Source of the DNA: Clostridium gallinarum
GTDB taxonomy: Bacteria; Bacillota; Clostridia; Clostridiales; Clostridiaceae
Direction: 5' to 3'
Assembly: GCF_014836325.1 (NCBI RefSeq)
Contig: NZ_JACSQZ010000020.1
Location: forward strand, 1-49,314
DNA length: 49,314 bases
The first letter of the stretch is position 1, and every line of letters starts with the position of its first letter. Positions 26,995-36,675 of the stretch are shown one piece after another. Below the pieces are notes generated by a model that worked only from the letters and a program-made list of their open reading frames with translations, was not told where the DNA came from and made no database searches. Position numbers and translations under genes: made by a program.

Positions 26995-28308
26995 ATGGAT
27001 TTTAAGCAAATTAAAGCAAGTGCAGAAAATTATGAGAAACAAATGACTAAATTTTTAAGAGATTTAGTTGCTATTCCTGGTGAAAGTTGTGAAGAAAAAG
27101 GTGTTGTAGAACGTATAGCAGAAGAAATGAAAGCTGTAGGTTTTGATAAAGTTGAAATAGACCCACAAGGTAATGTTCTTGGATATATGGGAACAGGTAA
27201 GACTTTAATAGGATTTGATGCTCATATTGATACAGTTGGTATAGGAAACAGAGCTAACTGGGAATTTGATCCATATGAAGGATATGAAACTGAAACTGAA
27301 ATTGGAGGAAGAGGAACTTCAGACCAATTAGGTGGAATAGTTTCAGGGGTTTATGGAGCTAAAATAATGAAGGATTTAGGTCTTTTAAATGAAGAATATA
27401 CAGCATTAGTTGTTGGTTCAGTTCAAGAAGAAGACTGCGATGGACTTTGTTGGGAATATATAATTAAAGAAGATGGAGTTAAGCCTGAATTTGTAGTTTC
27501 TACAGAACCAACAGATGGTGGTATCTATAGAGGACAAAGAGGACGTATGGAAATACGTGTTGATGTTCAAGGAGTTTCTTGCCATGGTTCAGCTCCAGAA
27601 AGAGGAGATAATGCAATCTATAAGATGGCTGAAATATTAACTAACATTCGTGATCTTAATGAAAATGATGCTGCTGATGATAAAGAAATCAAAGGCTTAG
27701 TAAAAATGTTAGATGAAAAACATAACCCAGAATGGAAGGAAGCTAACTTCTTAGGAAGAGGTACTGTTACAACTTCTGAAATATTCTATACTTCACCAAG
27801 CCGTTGTGCAGTTGCAGATTCATGTTCAATTTCATTAGACCGTCGTATGACTGCAGGGGAAACTTGGGAAAGTTGTTTAGAAGAAATTAGACAACTTCCA
27901 GCTGTTAAGAAATACAATGCAACAGTAAGTATGTATAACTATGATAGACCAAGCTATACTGGATTAGTTTATCCAATTGAATGCTACTTCCCAACTTGGG
28001 TAATTCCTGAAGATCATGTTGTAACAAAAGCAATGGAAGAAGCTTATGAAGGACTTTATGGAACAACAAGAAGTGGATCAGTTCAAACTGATGAAATGAG
28101 AAAGGCTCGTCCTCTTACTGATAAATGGACATTCTCAACAAATGGAGTTTCAATAATGGGACGTAATGGAATACCTGTAATTGGATTTGGACCAGGTGCA
28201 GAAGCACAAGCTCATGCTCCAAATGAAAAGACTTGGAAAGAAGATTTAGTTAAATGTGCTGCTGTATATGCTGCATTACCAACAATTTACTGTAAAAAGA
28301 CAAAATAG
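26995..28308 (+). CDS. ygeY: YgeY family M20-type metallohydrolase
   Basis: A 437-residue zinc-dependent amidohydrolase/peptidase of the M20 family, YgeY (selenium metabolism-linked) branch. Metal and catalytic residues: His77 and Asp79 in DAHIDTVG, Asp110 in GRGTSDQ, Glu145/Glu146 in VQEED, Glu in STEPTDG, and a late His in [11 protein letters not shown]. First gene of the sigma-54 operon, with AAGGGGGAA before the ATG. Family knowledge: ygeY travels with ygeW, ygeX, ygfK, ssnA and hyuA, a cluster linked to anaerobic purine/uric acid degradation. It uses CGT arginine codons far more than its neighbours. Confidence 0.93.
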   Translation: MDFKQIKASAENYEKQMTKFLRDLVAIPGESCEEKGVVERIAEEMKAVGFDKVEIDPQGNVLGYMGTGKTLIGFDAHIDTVGIGNRANWEFDPYEGYETETEIGGRGTSDQLGGIVSGVYGAKIMKDLGLLNEEYTALVVGSVQEEDCDGLCWEYIIKEDGVKPEFVVSTEPTDGGIYRGQRGRMEIRVDVQGVSCHGSAPERGDNAIYKMAEILTNIRDLNENDAADDKEIKGLVKMLDEKHNPEWKEANFLGRGTVTTSEIFYTSPSRCAVADSCSISLDRRMTAGETWESCLEEIRQLPAVKKYNATVSMYNYDRPSYTGLVYPIECYFPTWVIPEDHVVTKAMEEAYEGLYGTTRSGSVQTDEMRKARPLTDKWTFSTNGVSIMGRNGIPVIGFGPGAEAQAHAPNEKTWKEDLVKCAAVYAALPTIYCKKTK

Positions 28309-28386
28309 AAATTTGTTTAAATAACATATAAAAATAAAGTGAATTAATAAAAATAATATAGATAAATGAAGGGTAGGAATATTAAA

Positions 28387-29580
28387 ATGACTTTAATGGA
28401 CAAACATATCAACGAACTTAACCAACTAGATTTTTCAAAAATGTATAACGATGATTTCATGGAAACTTGGAAGAAAAGTGATGATGAATTAAAAGCTGTA
28501 TTTACAGTTGCAGAAGCTTTAAGAGATTTAAGAAAGAACAATATCTCAACAAAAATATTTGATAGTGGACTTGGAATTTCTTTATTCAGAGATAACTCAA
28601 CAAGAACAAGATTTAGCTTTGCATCAGCTTGTAACCTTTTAGGATTAGAAGTTCAAGATTTAGATGAAGGAAAATCTCAAGTAGCTCATGGAGAAACAGT
28701 TAGAGAAACTGCTAACATGGTATCATTTATGGCTGACGTTATAGGTATCAGAGATGATATGTATATTGGAAAAGGAAATACTTACATGAGAGAAGTATCT
28801 AAGGCTGTAAGAGAAGGATATGAAGAAGGAACATTAGAACAAATTCCTACATTAGTAGATTTACAATGTGATATTGATCACCCAACTCAAGCAATGGCAG
28901 ATGCTTTACACTTAATCAATGAATTTGGTGGAATTGAAAACTTAAAAGGTAAGAAAGTAGCTATGACTTGGGCTTATTCTCCATCATATGGTAAACCATT
29001 ATCAGTTCCTCAAGGAATAATTGGATTATTAACAAGATTCGGTATGGACGTTGTTTTAGCTCATCCAGAAGGATATGAAGTAATGCCAGAAGTTGAAGAA
29101 GTAGCTAAGAAGAATGCTGAACTTTCAGGTGGAAAATTCACTAAGACTAACTCTATGGAAGAAGCATTTAAAGATGCTGATATCGTATATCCAAAGAGCT
29201 GGGCTCCATTTGTTGCTATGGAAAAGAGAACTGAATTATATGGAAATGGCGATTTCGATGGAATTAAAGAATTAGAAAAAGAATTATTAGCACAAAATGC
29301 TGAACATAAAGATTGGCAATGTACTGAAGAATTAATGAAGACAACTAAAAATGGAGAAGCATTATACCTACACTGCTTACCAGCTGATATAACAGGTGTT
29401 AGTTGTGAAACTGGAGAAGTTGATGCTTCAGTATTTGACAGATATAGAAAGCCTCTTTATAAAGAAGCTAGCTACAAACCATATGTAATTGCAGCTATGA
29501 TATTCTTAAGCAAGGTTAAGAACCCACAAGAAGTTTTAGCTAAGTTAGAAGAAGCTAAAAAAGATCGTCAAGTTAAATAA
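28387..29580 (+). CDS. ygeW: knotted carbamoyltransferase YgeW
   Basis: A 397-residue member of the aspartate/ornithine carbamoyltransferase superfamily, YgeW branch. The carbamoyl phosphate motif is STRTR (71-75, in FRDNSTRTRFSF), HPTQAMAD is at ~165-172, and HCLPAD closes the second domain. The length is much longer than ornithine transcarbamylases (~330) and fits YgeW (~396). I start at the ATG at 28387, preceded by AGGAAT; the longer frame from 28366 lacks a ribosome binding site. In the pathway it probably works in the phosphorolytic direction to give carbamoyl phosphate for the next enzyme. True substrate not visible from sequence. Confidence 0.93.
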   Translation: MTLMDKHINELNQLDFSKMYNDDFMETWKKSDDELKAVFTVAEALRDLRKNNISTKIFDSGLGISLFRDNSTRTRFSFASACNLLGLEVQDLDEGKSQVAHGETVRETANMVSFMADVIGIRDDMYIGKGNTYMREVSKAVREGYEEGTLEQIPTLVDLQCDIDHPTQAMADALHLINEFGGIENLKGKKVAMTWAYSPSYGKPLSVPQGIIGLLTRFGMDVVLAHPEGYEVMPEVEEVAKKNAELSGGKFTKTNSMEEAFKDADIVYPKSWAPFVAMEKRTELYGNGDFDGIKELEKELLAQNAEHKDWQCTEELMKTTKNGEALYLHCLPADITGVSCETGEVDASVFDRYRKPLYKEASYKPYVIAAMIFLSKVKNPQEVLAKLEEAKKDRQVK

Positions 29581-29600
29581 TTTTAACACTAAATAATAAA

Positions 29601-29637
29601 AGGGCTTTTATCCAAGAAATAAGAGGATAAAAGCCCT
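29601..29637 (+). other. intra-operon hairpin between ygeW and arcC
   Basis: AGGGCTTTTATCC pairs perfectly with GGATAAAAGCCCT around an 11-base loop. No T run follows (AAATATTC), so it is unlikely to stop transcription fully. It may set relative mRNA stability or be a processing site inside the operon. Confidence 0.7.
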
Positions 29638-29686
29638 AAATATTCAAACTAATCATATATTCTGAAAAAAGTTGAGGGAGAGAATT

Positions 29687-30619
29687 ATGAAAAAGAAAAT
29701 TGTAATAGCATTAGGTGGAAATGCTTTAGGAAATAATTTAGAGGAGCAAATGACAGCTGTTAAATCAACTGCAAAAGCTATTGTTGATTTAATAGAAGAG
29801 GGACACGAAGTTGTTATATCTCATGGAAATGGACCACAAGTTGGAATGATTAATCTTGCAATGGATGCTTTAACAAAAACAGATAGTAAATATTCAACAA
29901 TACCAATGTCTGTTTGTGTTGCAATGAGCCAAGGTTATGTAGGATATGATCTTCAAAATGCATTAAGAGAAGAATTAGTAAATAGAAATATAAATAAATC
30001 TGTTGCTACAATTATTACTCAAGTAGAAGTAGATAAAAATGATAAAGCATTTGAAAATCCAACAAAGCCAATCGGAAGTTTTATGACAAAGGAAGAAGCA
30101 GATAAATTAATCGAACATGGTATCAATGTTATTGAAGATGCTGGAAGAGGTTATAGAAGAGTTGTTGCTTCACCAAAACCACAAAGTATTGTAGAAATTG
30201 AGACTATTAAAAGTTTAGTGGATTCAGGAAGTGTTGTAATTGCTTGCGGTGGTGGTGGTATTCCTGTTCTTAAAGAAGGAAACCATTTAAGAGGAGCAAG
30301 TGCTGTTATTGATAAAGATTTTGCAAGTGCTACATTAGCAAAAGAATTAGATGCAGACTTCTTAATAATATTAACAGCTGTAGAAAAGGCTGCTATAAAC
30401 TATGGTAAAGAAAATGAAAAATGGTTAGATAATGTTTCTGTAGAAGAAATGAAAACTTATGTTGAAGAAGGTCATTTTGCACCAGGATCAATGAAGCCAA
30501 AAGTTGAAGCTGGTATAGACTTTGCTCAATCAAAAGAAGGAAGACAAGCCTTAATAACATTATTAGAAAAGGCTAAAGATGGAATACTAGGTAAAACTGG
30601 TACAAGAATAAGTAAATAG
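29687..30619 (+). CDS. arcC: carbamate kinase
   Basis: A 310-residue amino acid kinase-fold enzyme that converts carbamoyl phosphate and ADP to ATP, CO2 and ammonia. Motifs: ALGGNALGNN at the N-terminus, SHGNGPQVG, RRVVASPKP and CGGGGIPV, all typical of ArcC/YqeA. Start at the ATG at 29687 with GAGGGAGA upstream. It lies between ygeW and ygeX, so it should harvest the carbamoyl phosphate released by YgeW. Purine clusters in other gut anaerobes carry the same gene. Confidence 0.94.
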   Translation: MKKKIVIALGGNALGNNLEEQMTAVKSTAKAIVDLIEEGHEVVISHGNGPQVGMINLAMDALTKTDSKYSTIPMSVCVAMSQGYVGYDLQNALREELVNRNINKSVATIITQVEVDKNDKAFENPTKPIGSFMTKEEADKLIEHGINVIEDAGRGYRRVVASPKPQSIVEIETIKSLVDSGSVVIACGGGGIPVLKEGNHLRGASAVIDKDFASATLAKELDADFLIILTAVEKAAINYGKENEKWLDNVSVEEMKTYVEEGHFAPGSMKPKVEAGIDFAQSKEGRQALITLLEKAKDGILGKTGTRISK

Positions 30620-30636
30620 TTTTGGGGGGAAATAAA

Positions 30637-31845
30637 ATGTCAGAAAAGATTTTGTGGAAAGAAAATACAATGCCTAAAAGCGAAGTTAGCTTAGATTTCT
30701 TAAGTAATGAAGAAATTAATAAGGTAAGAAATTTTCATAAGAGTTTTCCAGAATATAGTGTAACACCATTAGTTAATTTAGATAATTTAAGTAAAAGATT
30801 AGGTGTTAGTGGAATTTATTTAAAGGATGAATCATATAGATTCGGATTAAATGCATTTAAGGTACTTGGTGGTTCCTTTGCAATGGCTAAATATTTAGCA
30901 CAAAGATTAGATATGGATATTAATGATTTACCATATGAAAAATTAATTTCAGATGAAATTAGAGAAAAGCTTGGAGATATTACTTTCGTTACAGCAACTG
31001 ATGGAAATCATGGTAGAGGAGTTGCTTGGACTGCAAATAGATTAAAACAAAAATCAGTAGTTTATATGCCAAAGGGTTCTTCTTTAACTAGACTTGAAAA
31101 TATTAGAAAAGAAGGTGCTGATGCATCTATTACTGATATGAACTATGATGATGCAGTAAGATTAGCTGCTAAGTATGCAGATGAGCATAATGGAGTAGTA
31201 GTTCAAGATACAGCGTGGGAAGGCTATGAAGAAATACCTGCATGGATAATGCAAGGATATGGAACTATGGGATTAGAAGCTTTAGAACAATTAAGAAATG
31301 ATTATAAAGTAAATAGACCAACTCATATTTTCTTACAAGCTGGTGTTGGATCATTAGCTGGTGGAATTCAAGGGTTCTTTGCATCAGTATTTGGAGAAGA
31401 TTGTCCAACAACTGTTGTAGTAGAAGCTCAAGAAGCTGCATGCTATTATGAATCAGCTATAGCTAATGATGGAAAACCAAGAGCTGTTGGTGGTGATATG
31501 CCAACAATAATGGCTGGACTTGCATGTGGAGAAGTTAATATAACTGGTTTTGAAGTATTAAAGAATTATTCAAAGGTATTCGTTTCAGCACCAAACTATG
31601 TTGCTGCAAATGGAATGAGAGTTCTTGGAAACCCAATAACTGGAGATGATAAAGTAATATCTGGAGAATCAGGTGCTGTTACTTTAGGTCTTGTATATGA
31701 GTTAATGACAAATCCAGAATACAAAGATTTAAAAGAATCTATTGGCTTAGACGAAAATTCAAAAGTACTTTTATTTAGTACTGAAGGAGATACTGATCCA
31801 GACAAGTATAGAGAAATTGTTTGGGAAGGAAGTTATAATAGATAA
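30637..31845 (+). CDS. ygeX: diaminopropionate ammonia-lyase
   Basis: A 402-residue fold-type II PLP enzyme that splits 2,3-diaminopropionate into pyruvate and two ammonia. PLP lysine Lys75 in RFGLNAFKVLGG; the glycine-rich phosphate loop and TDGNHGRGVAW segment are present; length matches E. coli YgeX. The ATG at 30637 is 17 bases after the arcC stop, with GGGGGG upstream. Last gene of the sigma-54 operon, closed by the terminator at 31871. Together with YgeW and ArcC it would generate pyruvate, ammonia and ATP. Confidence 0.95.
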   Translation: MSEKILWKENTMPKSEVSLDFLSNEEINKVRNFHKSFPEYSVTPLVNLDNLSKRLGVSGIYLKDESYRFGLNAFKVLGGSFAMAKYLAQRLDMDINDLPYEKLISDEIREKLGDITFVTATDGNHGRGVAWTANRLKQKSVVYMPKGSSLTRLENIRKEGADASITDMNYDDAVRLAAKYADEHNGVVVQDTAWEGYEEIPAWIMQGYGTMGLEALEQLRNDYKVNRPTHIFLQAGVGSLAGGIQGFFASVFGEDCPTTVVVEAQEAACYYESAIANDGKPRAVGGDMPTIMAGLACGEVNITGFEVLKNYSKVFVSAPNYVAANGMRVLGNPITGDDKVISGESGAVTLGLVYELMTNPEYKDLKESIGLDENSKVLLFSTEGDTDPDKYREIVWEGSYNR

Positions 31846-31870
31846 TACCTAATATAAAAAAATATATATA

Positions 31871-31909
31871 AAAGAGTAATTCGTAATTTTTAATGAATTA
31901 CTCTTTTTT
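31871..31909 (+). terminator. terminator of the ygeY operon
   Basis: AAAGAGTAATTC pairs perfectly with GAATTACTCTTT around a 12-base loop and is followed by T residues. Confidence 0.92.
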
Positions 31910-32051
31910 TACATATTAGTGGTTAAAATAATGGTTATAATTATAAATATATTTAATAATTTCATATTTAGTTCATAATACTAAAATATTATAGTAAATG
32001 TATTAAAAATTAAATAAAAATTATTGCAGAAAAAATTGTAGGAGGAGAAGC

Positions 32052-34406
32052 ATGCTATCGCTAAAAAATATTAAAAAGTCATATATAACAGGTGATTTTA
32101 AACAAGTTGCTTTAGATGGGGTAAGTTTAAATTTTAGAGAAAGTGAATTTGTTGCAATATTAGGGCCAAGTGGGTCAGGTAAGACTACTTGTCTTAATGT
32201 AATAGGTGGATTAGATAAATATGATAGTGGAGATTTAATTATCAATGGAAAATCTACAAAGGAATTTAAGGATTCAGAGTGGGATGCATACAGAAATAAC
32301 AGTATAGGATTTATATTTCAAAGCTATAATTTAATAGGTCATTTAAGTATATTAGATAATGTTGAGATGGGAATGACTTTAAGTGGTATTTCATCAACAG
32401 AAAAGCATAAAAAAGCATTAGAAGCTTTAGAGAGAGTTGGACTTAAAGATCATGTGCATAAGAGACCTAACCAATTATCAGGAGGACAAATGCAGAGAGT
32501 TGCTATAGCAAGAGCACTTGCTAATGATCCTGATATAATTTTAGCAGATGAACCTACAGGTGCCTTAGATACTAAAACGAGTATTCAAATCATGGAGCTT
32601 ATAAAAGATATAGCAAAAGATAAATTAGTAATAATGGTAACTCATAATCCAGAACTTGCTAGAGATTATGCTGATAGAATAGTAGAGTTTAGAGATGGAA
32701 ATATTATTTCAGATTCAAATCCTTTAGAAGAAGAAAAAAGTAATTCAGCCTATAGTCTTAAGAAAACAAGCATGAGCTTTGTAACTGCGTTAAAGCTATC
32801 AGGGATGAATATTAGAACAAAAAAATGGAGAACTTTATTAACTGCTTTTGCATCTAGTATTGGAATTATTGGAATAGCATTGATTTTATCTCTATCAAAT
32901 GGATTTGATAAGCAAATTGATATATTTGAGTCAGATACACTATCAGGATTCCCGATAATGATAACACAAAAGGCAGCTGAAGTTGATATAAATCAAATGA
33001 TGGAACAAAGTAAAGAAATGAGAAAAGAGGTATTAGGAGAAGATACTGAAGATGAAAGTAAGTATCCAGATACTAATGTAATATATCCATACAATAGTCA
33101 AGAAAATACATTTATGCATACTAATAAGTTGACTGATGAATATGTAAAATATATTGAAGACATAGATGGTTCATTACTTTCTGGAATTTCATTTACTAGA
33201 TTAGTAAATATGAATTTATTGAAAAGTGATGGAAGTGTTGCAACACCAATTAATGCTTCGGATTTAAATTTATCTTCTTATCCAATAAATTTAGATAATA
33301 GCTCTGAAGGATATCTAGAAACTTCATATGAATTACTTGCAGGAGATTATCCTGAAACTATGAATGATTTAGTATTAGTAGTTGATGAGTATAATAAGAT
33401 AGATACAGCAGTATTAGATGCATTAGGAATAGATAGTAATAAAGATGAAATTAATTTTAATGATATAATTGGTTATGAAATTAGAGCAATTTTAAATAAT
33501 GATTATTATACTAAGGTGGGAAATTACTTTACTTTAGCAGGAAATCCAACAGATATGAGTGAAATATATAATAATGAAAGAGCTATTCCTTTAAAAATTA
33601 CAGGAATTTTAAGAGTAAAGAAGGATGTTACTATTCCGGTATTATCAGCAGGTATAGCTTATTCAGATGAATTAAGTCAATATTTTATTGAGGATGCAAA
33701 AAGTTCAGAAGTTGTAAAAGCTCAAGAATCAGCAGTTTATAATGTATTTACTGGCGAAAGCTTTGATAAAGAAAGTGATAGAATGAATTCAGCAAATTCA
33801 AATACTAAAGAAAATGTACTTGCTTCTATAGGGGCAACTTCAACTCCATATATGATAACTTTATATCCTAAAGACTTTACTACTAAAGAAGCTGTAACTG
33901 ATTATTTAGATAATTGGAATGCTGGAAAAGAAAAAGATGATGTAGTAATATACAATGATATGGCAAGTACATTTGTAAGTTTATCAGGGGGAATTATGGA
34001 TGCAATAACTATGGTATTAATAGCTTTTGCAGCTATATCATTAATAGTTTCATTAATTATGGTAGGTATAATAACATATATATCTGTATTAGAAAGAACT
34101 AAAGAAATAGGAGTTCTAAGGGCATTAGGAGCCAGAAAGAAAGATATTACTAGGGTGTTTAATGCAGAAACATTTATAGTTGGTAGTTGTTCTGGTATTT
34201 TAGGAATATTAATTGCATACCTATTAACCTTCCCTACGAATAGTATATTATACAAGATTACTGATTTAAAAGGAGTAGCAGTACTAAATCCTGTTCATGC
34301 TATAATATTAGTAATTATAAGTGTATGTTTAACTATGATTGGTGGATCTATACCAGCTAAGATGGCATCTAAAAAGGATCCTGTAGAAGCATTAAGAACT
34401 GAGTAA
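32052..34406 (+). CDS. ABC transporter ATPase-permease fusion (MacB/FtsX type)
   Basis: A 784-residue protein: ABC ATPase domain (1-~230) with Walker [10 protein letters not shown] (38-46), signature LSGGQ (142-146), Walker B DIILADEP (161-168) and the LolD/MacB-type GALDTKTS loop; then a transmembrane segment (~270-290), a large extracytoplasmic domain (~295-640) and three C-terminal helices of the FtsX permease domain. This is the type VII (mechanotransmission) architecture. GGAGGAG precedes the ATG. The two-component genes follow 260 bases later, suggesting regulatory linkage, for instance in peptide or antibiotic response. Substrate unknown. Confidence 0.9.
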   Translation: MLSLKNIKKSYITGDFKQVALDGVSLNFRESEFVAILGPSGSGKTTCLNVIGGLDKYDSGDLIINGKSTKEFKDSEWDAYRNNSIGFIFQSYNLIGHLSILDNVEMGMTLSGISSTEKHKKALEALERVGLKDHVHKRPNQLSGGQMQRVAIARALANDPDIILADEPTGALDTKTSIQIMELIKDIAKDKLVIMVTHNPELARDYADRIVEFRDGNIISDSNPLEEEKSNSAYSLKKTSMSFVTALKLSGMNIRTKKWRTLLTAFASSIGIIGIALILSLSNGFDKQIDIFESDTLSGFPIMITQKAAEVDINQMMEQSKEMRKEVLGEDTEDESKYPDTNVIYPYNSQENTFMHTNKLTDEYVKYIEDIDGSLLSGISFTRLVNMNLLKSDGSVATPINASDLNLSSYPINLDNSSEGYLETSYELLAGDYPETMNDLVLVVDEYNKIDTAVLDALGIDSNKDEINFNDIIGYEIRAILNNDYYTKVGNYFTLAGNPTDMSEIYNNERAIPLKITGILRVKKDVTIPVLSAGIAYSDELSQYFIEDAKSSEVVKAQESAVYNVFTGESFDKESDRMNSANSNTKENVLASIGATSTPYMITLYPKDFTTKEAVTDYLDNWNAGKEKDDVVIYNDMASTFVSLSGGIMDAITMVLIAFAAISLIVSLIMVGIITYISVLERTKEIGVLRALGARKKDITRVFNAETFIVGSCSGILGILIAYLLTFPTNSILYKITDLKGVAVLNPVHAIILVIISVCLTMIGGSIPAKMASKKDPVEALRTE

Positions 34407-34516
34407 GATATTTTATTATTGTTTTGTTTAGTATTTAAAGTATATAAATATACTATTAGAATTAAAAATGAATGAAACAATATCAATGCTTTAGAAATTT
34501 ATATATGTAAATGGTG

Positions 34517-34567
34517 ATATCATATTGTTGTAACTTGTAATATTTACACCTTACAACAATATGATAT
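34517..34567. repeat. 17-bp hairpin followed by AGGAAATTATA block
   Basis: ATATCATATTGTTGTAA (34517-34533) pairs perfectly with TTACAACAATATGATAT (34551-34567). The downstream TTATTTTA...TTTAGGAAATTATA sequence matches the tail of repeat copy 2 at 24235-24257. It could terminate the ABC gene, though the T run is weak. Confidence 0.65.
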
Positions 34568-34666
34568 TCTTATTTTACTCTTTAGGAAATTATAATCTAT
34601 ACATAAATTTAATATTTTAAATGAATAAGAACTTTAGTAACAATTTTTTATATTAGAGGTGGATAA

Positions 34667-35341
34667 ATGATTAATATATTAATTGTAGAGGATGAGAAAA
34701 ATTTAAGAAGATTAATGGAAGTATTTTTAAAGGAAAATGGCTTTGAGGTATTTTTAGCGGAAGATGGAGAAAAAGCAGTAGAAATTTTTTTTGAATATCA
34801 TATAGATTTAGTATTATGTGATATAATGATGCCCAAAGTTAATGGTTATGATTTAGTAAAAGAGTTGAGAAGATTTAATTATGATTTACCTATAATTATG
34901 GTTACGGCAAAAGAAAGCTTTGAAGATAAGAAAAAGGGATTTTTAATAGGTGCAGATGATTATATTGTAAAGCCAATAGATTTAGATGAAATGTTACTTA
35001 GAATAAATGCTTTATTAAGAAGAGCCAAAATATCAAATGATCATAAACTTGTTATTGGAAACGTAGTGCTAGATTATAATACATTAACAATTACTAAAGA
35101 AAAAAAGATTATTGAACTGACTAAGAAAGAGTTTTATTTATTGTTTAAATTGTTAAGCTATCCTAAACAAATATTTACTAGACATCAATTAATAGAAGAA
35201 ATATGGGGTGTAGATATAGAAAGTGATGAGAGAACAGTAGATGTACATATTAAAAGAATAAGAGAAAAATTAGGAGATCTTGAGGAGTTTAAAATTATTA
35301 CAGTTAGAGGATTAGGATATAAAGCGGAGAAAATGATATGA
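34667..35341 (+). CDS. OmpR-family response regulator
   Basis: A 224-residue DNA-binding response regulator. Receiver domain 1-~118 with acidic pocket VEDE (7-10), phosphoacceptor Asp52 in CDIMMP, and the conserved Lys in DDYIVKP; winged-helix Trans_reg_C domain ~125-222 with RTVDVHIKRIREKLG and VRGLGYKAE. AGAGGTGG precedes the ATG. The stop overlaps the kinase start by 4 bases (ATGA), so the two are translationally coupled. Likely target: the adjacent ABC transporter; inferred only from position. Confidence 0.93.
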   Translation: MINILIVEDEKNLRRLMEVFLKENGFEVFLAEDGEKAVEIFFEYHIDLVLCDIMMPKVNGYDLVKELRRFNYDLPIIMVTAKESFEDKKKGFLIGADDYIVKPIDLDEMLLRINALLRRAKISNDHKLVIGNVVLDYNTLTITKEKKIIELTKKEFYLLFKLLSYPKQIFTRHQLIEEIWGVDIESDERTVDVHIKRIREKLGDLEEFKIITVRGLGYKAEKMI

Positions 35342-36399
35342 GAAAAATATATAATTACTTTAGAAATACGCTTCAAGGTAAGATAATAATATACTTTTTT
35401 ACAACTATACTTTTGAGTAATATAATTACTTTTTTTGTGGTTTCACCAATAATAAATAAAATGATTTCTAAGAATGGTAAAAATTTAATTTTACTTTTAA
35501 AAGAATTTCATGGAATAAAATTTTTAATTCTATCAATTAGCTTTATAATTTGTGTAACTTCTTTATGTTTTATTTCAACAATAGTTGTTAAGGAAATAAA
35601 AAAAATAACTAAGGCTATGAATGAAGTAGCAGAAGGAAATTTTGATATATATTTACAAACAAAAGAAAAAGATGAAATAGCTCAATTAATTTTTCACTTT
35701 AATGAAATGACAAAAAAGTTAAAAAATACAGCTTATATACAAAAGGATTTTGTAAATAATATTTCTCATGAACTAAAAACTCCTATTGCTTCTATTCAAG
35801 GTTTTGCTAAAATACTTAAGAATAATAATTTAAAAGATAAGGATAGAGAAGAGTATATAAATATTATAATTGATGAATCAAAAAGACTTGAAAATTTATC
35901 AAGTAATATTCTAAGAATATCTAAACTTGAAAATCAGGATGTTTTAGAAAATCAGAGTAAATTTTCTTTAGATGAAAATATAAGAAAGTCAATATTATTA
36001 TTACAAAATAAATGGATTGAAAAGAATATTGATTTTAATCTAAATTTACCGAAAACATATTATTATGGTGACGAAGAGCTTTTTATACAAGTATGGACAA
36101 ATATTATTGAAAATGCTATTAAATTTTCAAATGAAAATACACAAATTAAAATTAACATAGAAAAAAGTATTGATTTAATCAAGGTTTATATAGAAGATGA
36201 AGGAATTGGTATGACTGATGAAGTTAAAGAGTATATATTTGATAAGTTTTATCAGGAGGATAATTCAAGAGGGAGTAAGGGGTATGGATTAGGCCTAGCT
36301 ATTGTTAAGAGAATTGTGGAGCTCTCAAATGGTAAAATTGATGTAGAAAGTGAAGTTAATAAAGGAAGTAGGTTTATTATATCATTAAGAATGGATTAA
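35338..36399 (+). CDS. sensor histidine kinase
   Basis: A 353-residue kinase: helices at ~17-40 and ~62-85 enclosing only about 20 residues outside the membrane, a HAMP domain (~82-134), HisKA with phosphoacceptor His144 (NNISHELKTP), and HATPase_c with N box NIIENAIKFSNEN, G1 DEGIGM and G2 GYGLGLAIV. The very short outer loop is more like intramembrane-sensing kinases than periplasmic ligand sensors. It is coupled to the response regulator by an ATGA overlap. No signal can be assigned. Confidence 0.93.
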   Translation: MRKIYNYFRNTLQGKIIIYFFTTILLSNIITFFVVSPIINKMISKNGKNLILLLKEFHGIKFLILSISFIICVTSLCFISTIVVKEIKKITKAMNEVAEGNFDIYLQTKEKDEIAQLIFHFNEMTKKLKNTAYIQKDFVNNISHELKTPIASIQGFAKILKNNNLKDKDREEYINIIIDESKRLENLSSNILRISKLENQDVLENQSKFSLDENIRKSILLLQNKWIEKNIDFNLNLPKTYYYGDEELFIQVWTNIIENAIKFSNENTQIKINIEKSIDLIKVYIEDEGIGMTDEVKEYIFDKFYQEDNSRGSKGYGLGLAIVKRIVELSNGKIDVESEVNKGSRFIISLRMD

Positions 36400-36535
36400 T
36401 GAGTAATAAATCTCGTAAGTATATTTTCAAAAATTAAGAATAGAATAGTTTTTAGATAGGAAACGAATTAAATGTATAATTTGTAGATAATTTGTATAAA
36501 TATATACATTATTATATATAAAATAGGTGTTTACT

Positions 36536-36616
36536 ATGATAATAAAAGGGGATATAATAAAAATAATATATAGAAATATTAATAGATTAAAAATCAGACT
36601 ATTAAAATTTATTTAA
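36536..36616 (+). CDS. possible 26-aa peptide gene
   Basis: A short frame starting at ATG 36536 with AGGTG 8 bases upstream and a stop at 36614-36616 directly followed by a compact terminator. The 26-residue product is Ile/Lys/Arg-rich (about nine Ile, several Lys and Arg), hydrophobic and basic. The AT-rich upstream region holds TATAAA-type sequence and the repeated TTGTAGATAATTT block. It could be a small toxic or regulatory peptide, or chance. Not similar to anything I can name. Confidence 0.35.
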   Translation: MIIKGDIIKIIYRNINRLKIRLLKFI

Positions 36617-36640
36617 AAAACTCCTAAAGGAGTTTTTTCC
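36615..36640 (+). terminator. compact terminator
   Basis: AAAAAACTCC pairs with GGAGTTTTTT over a TAAA loop. It follows the 26-aa frame, and being 220 bases from the kinase gene it implies a separate short transcript or the end of the two-component mRNA. Confidence 0.8.
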
Positions 36641-36675
36641 TTAATTAATTTTAGGGAAGAAGGGAGAGTGCTCTT

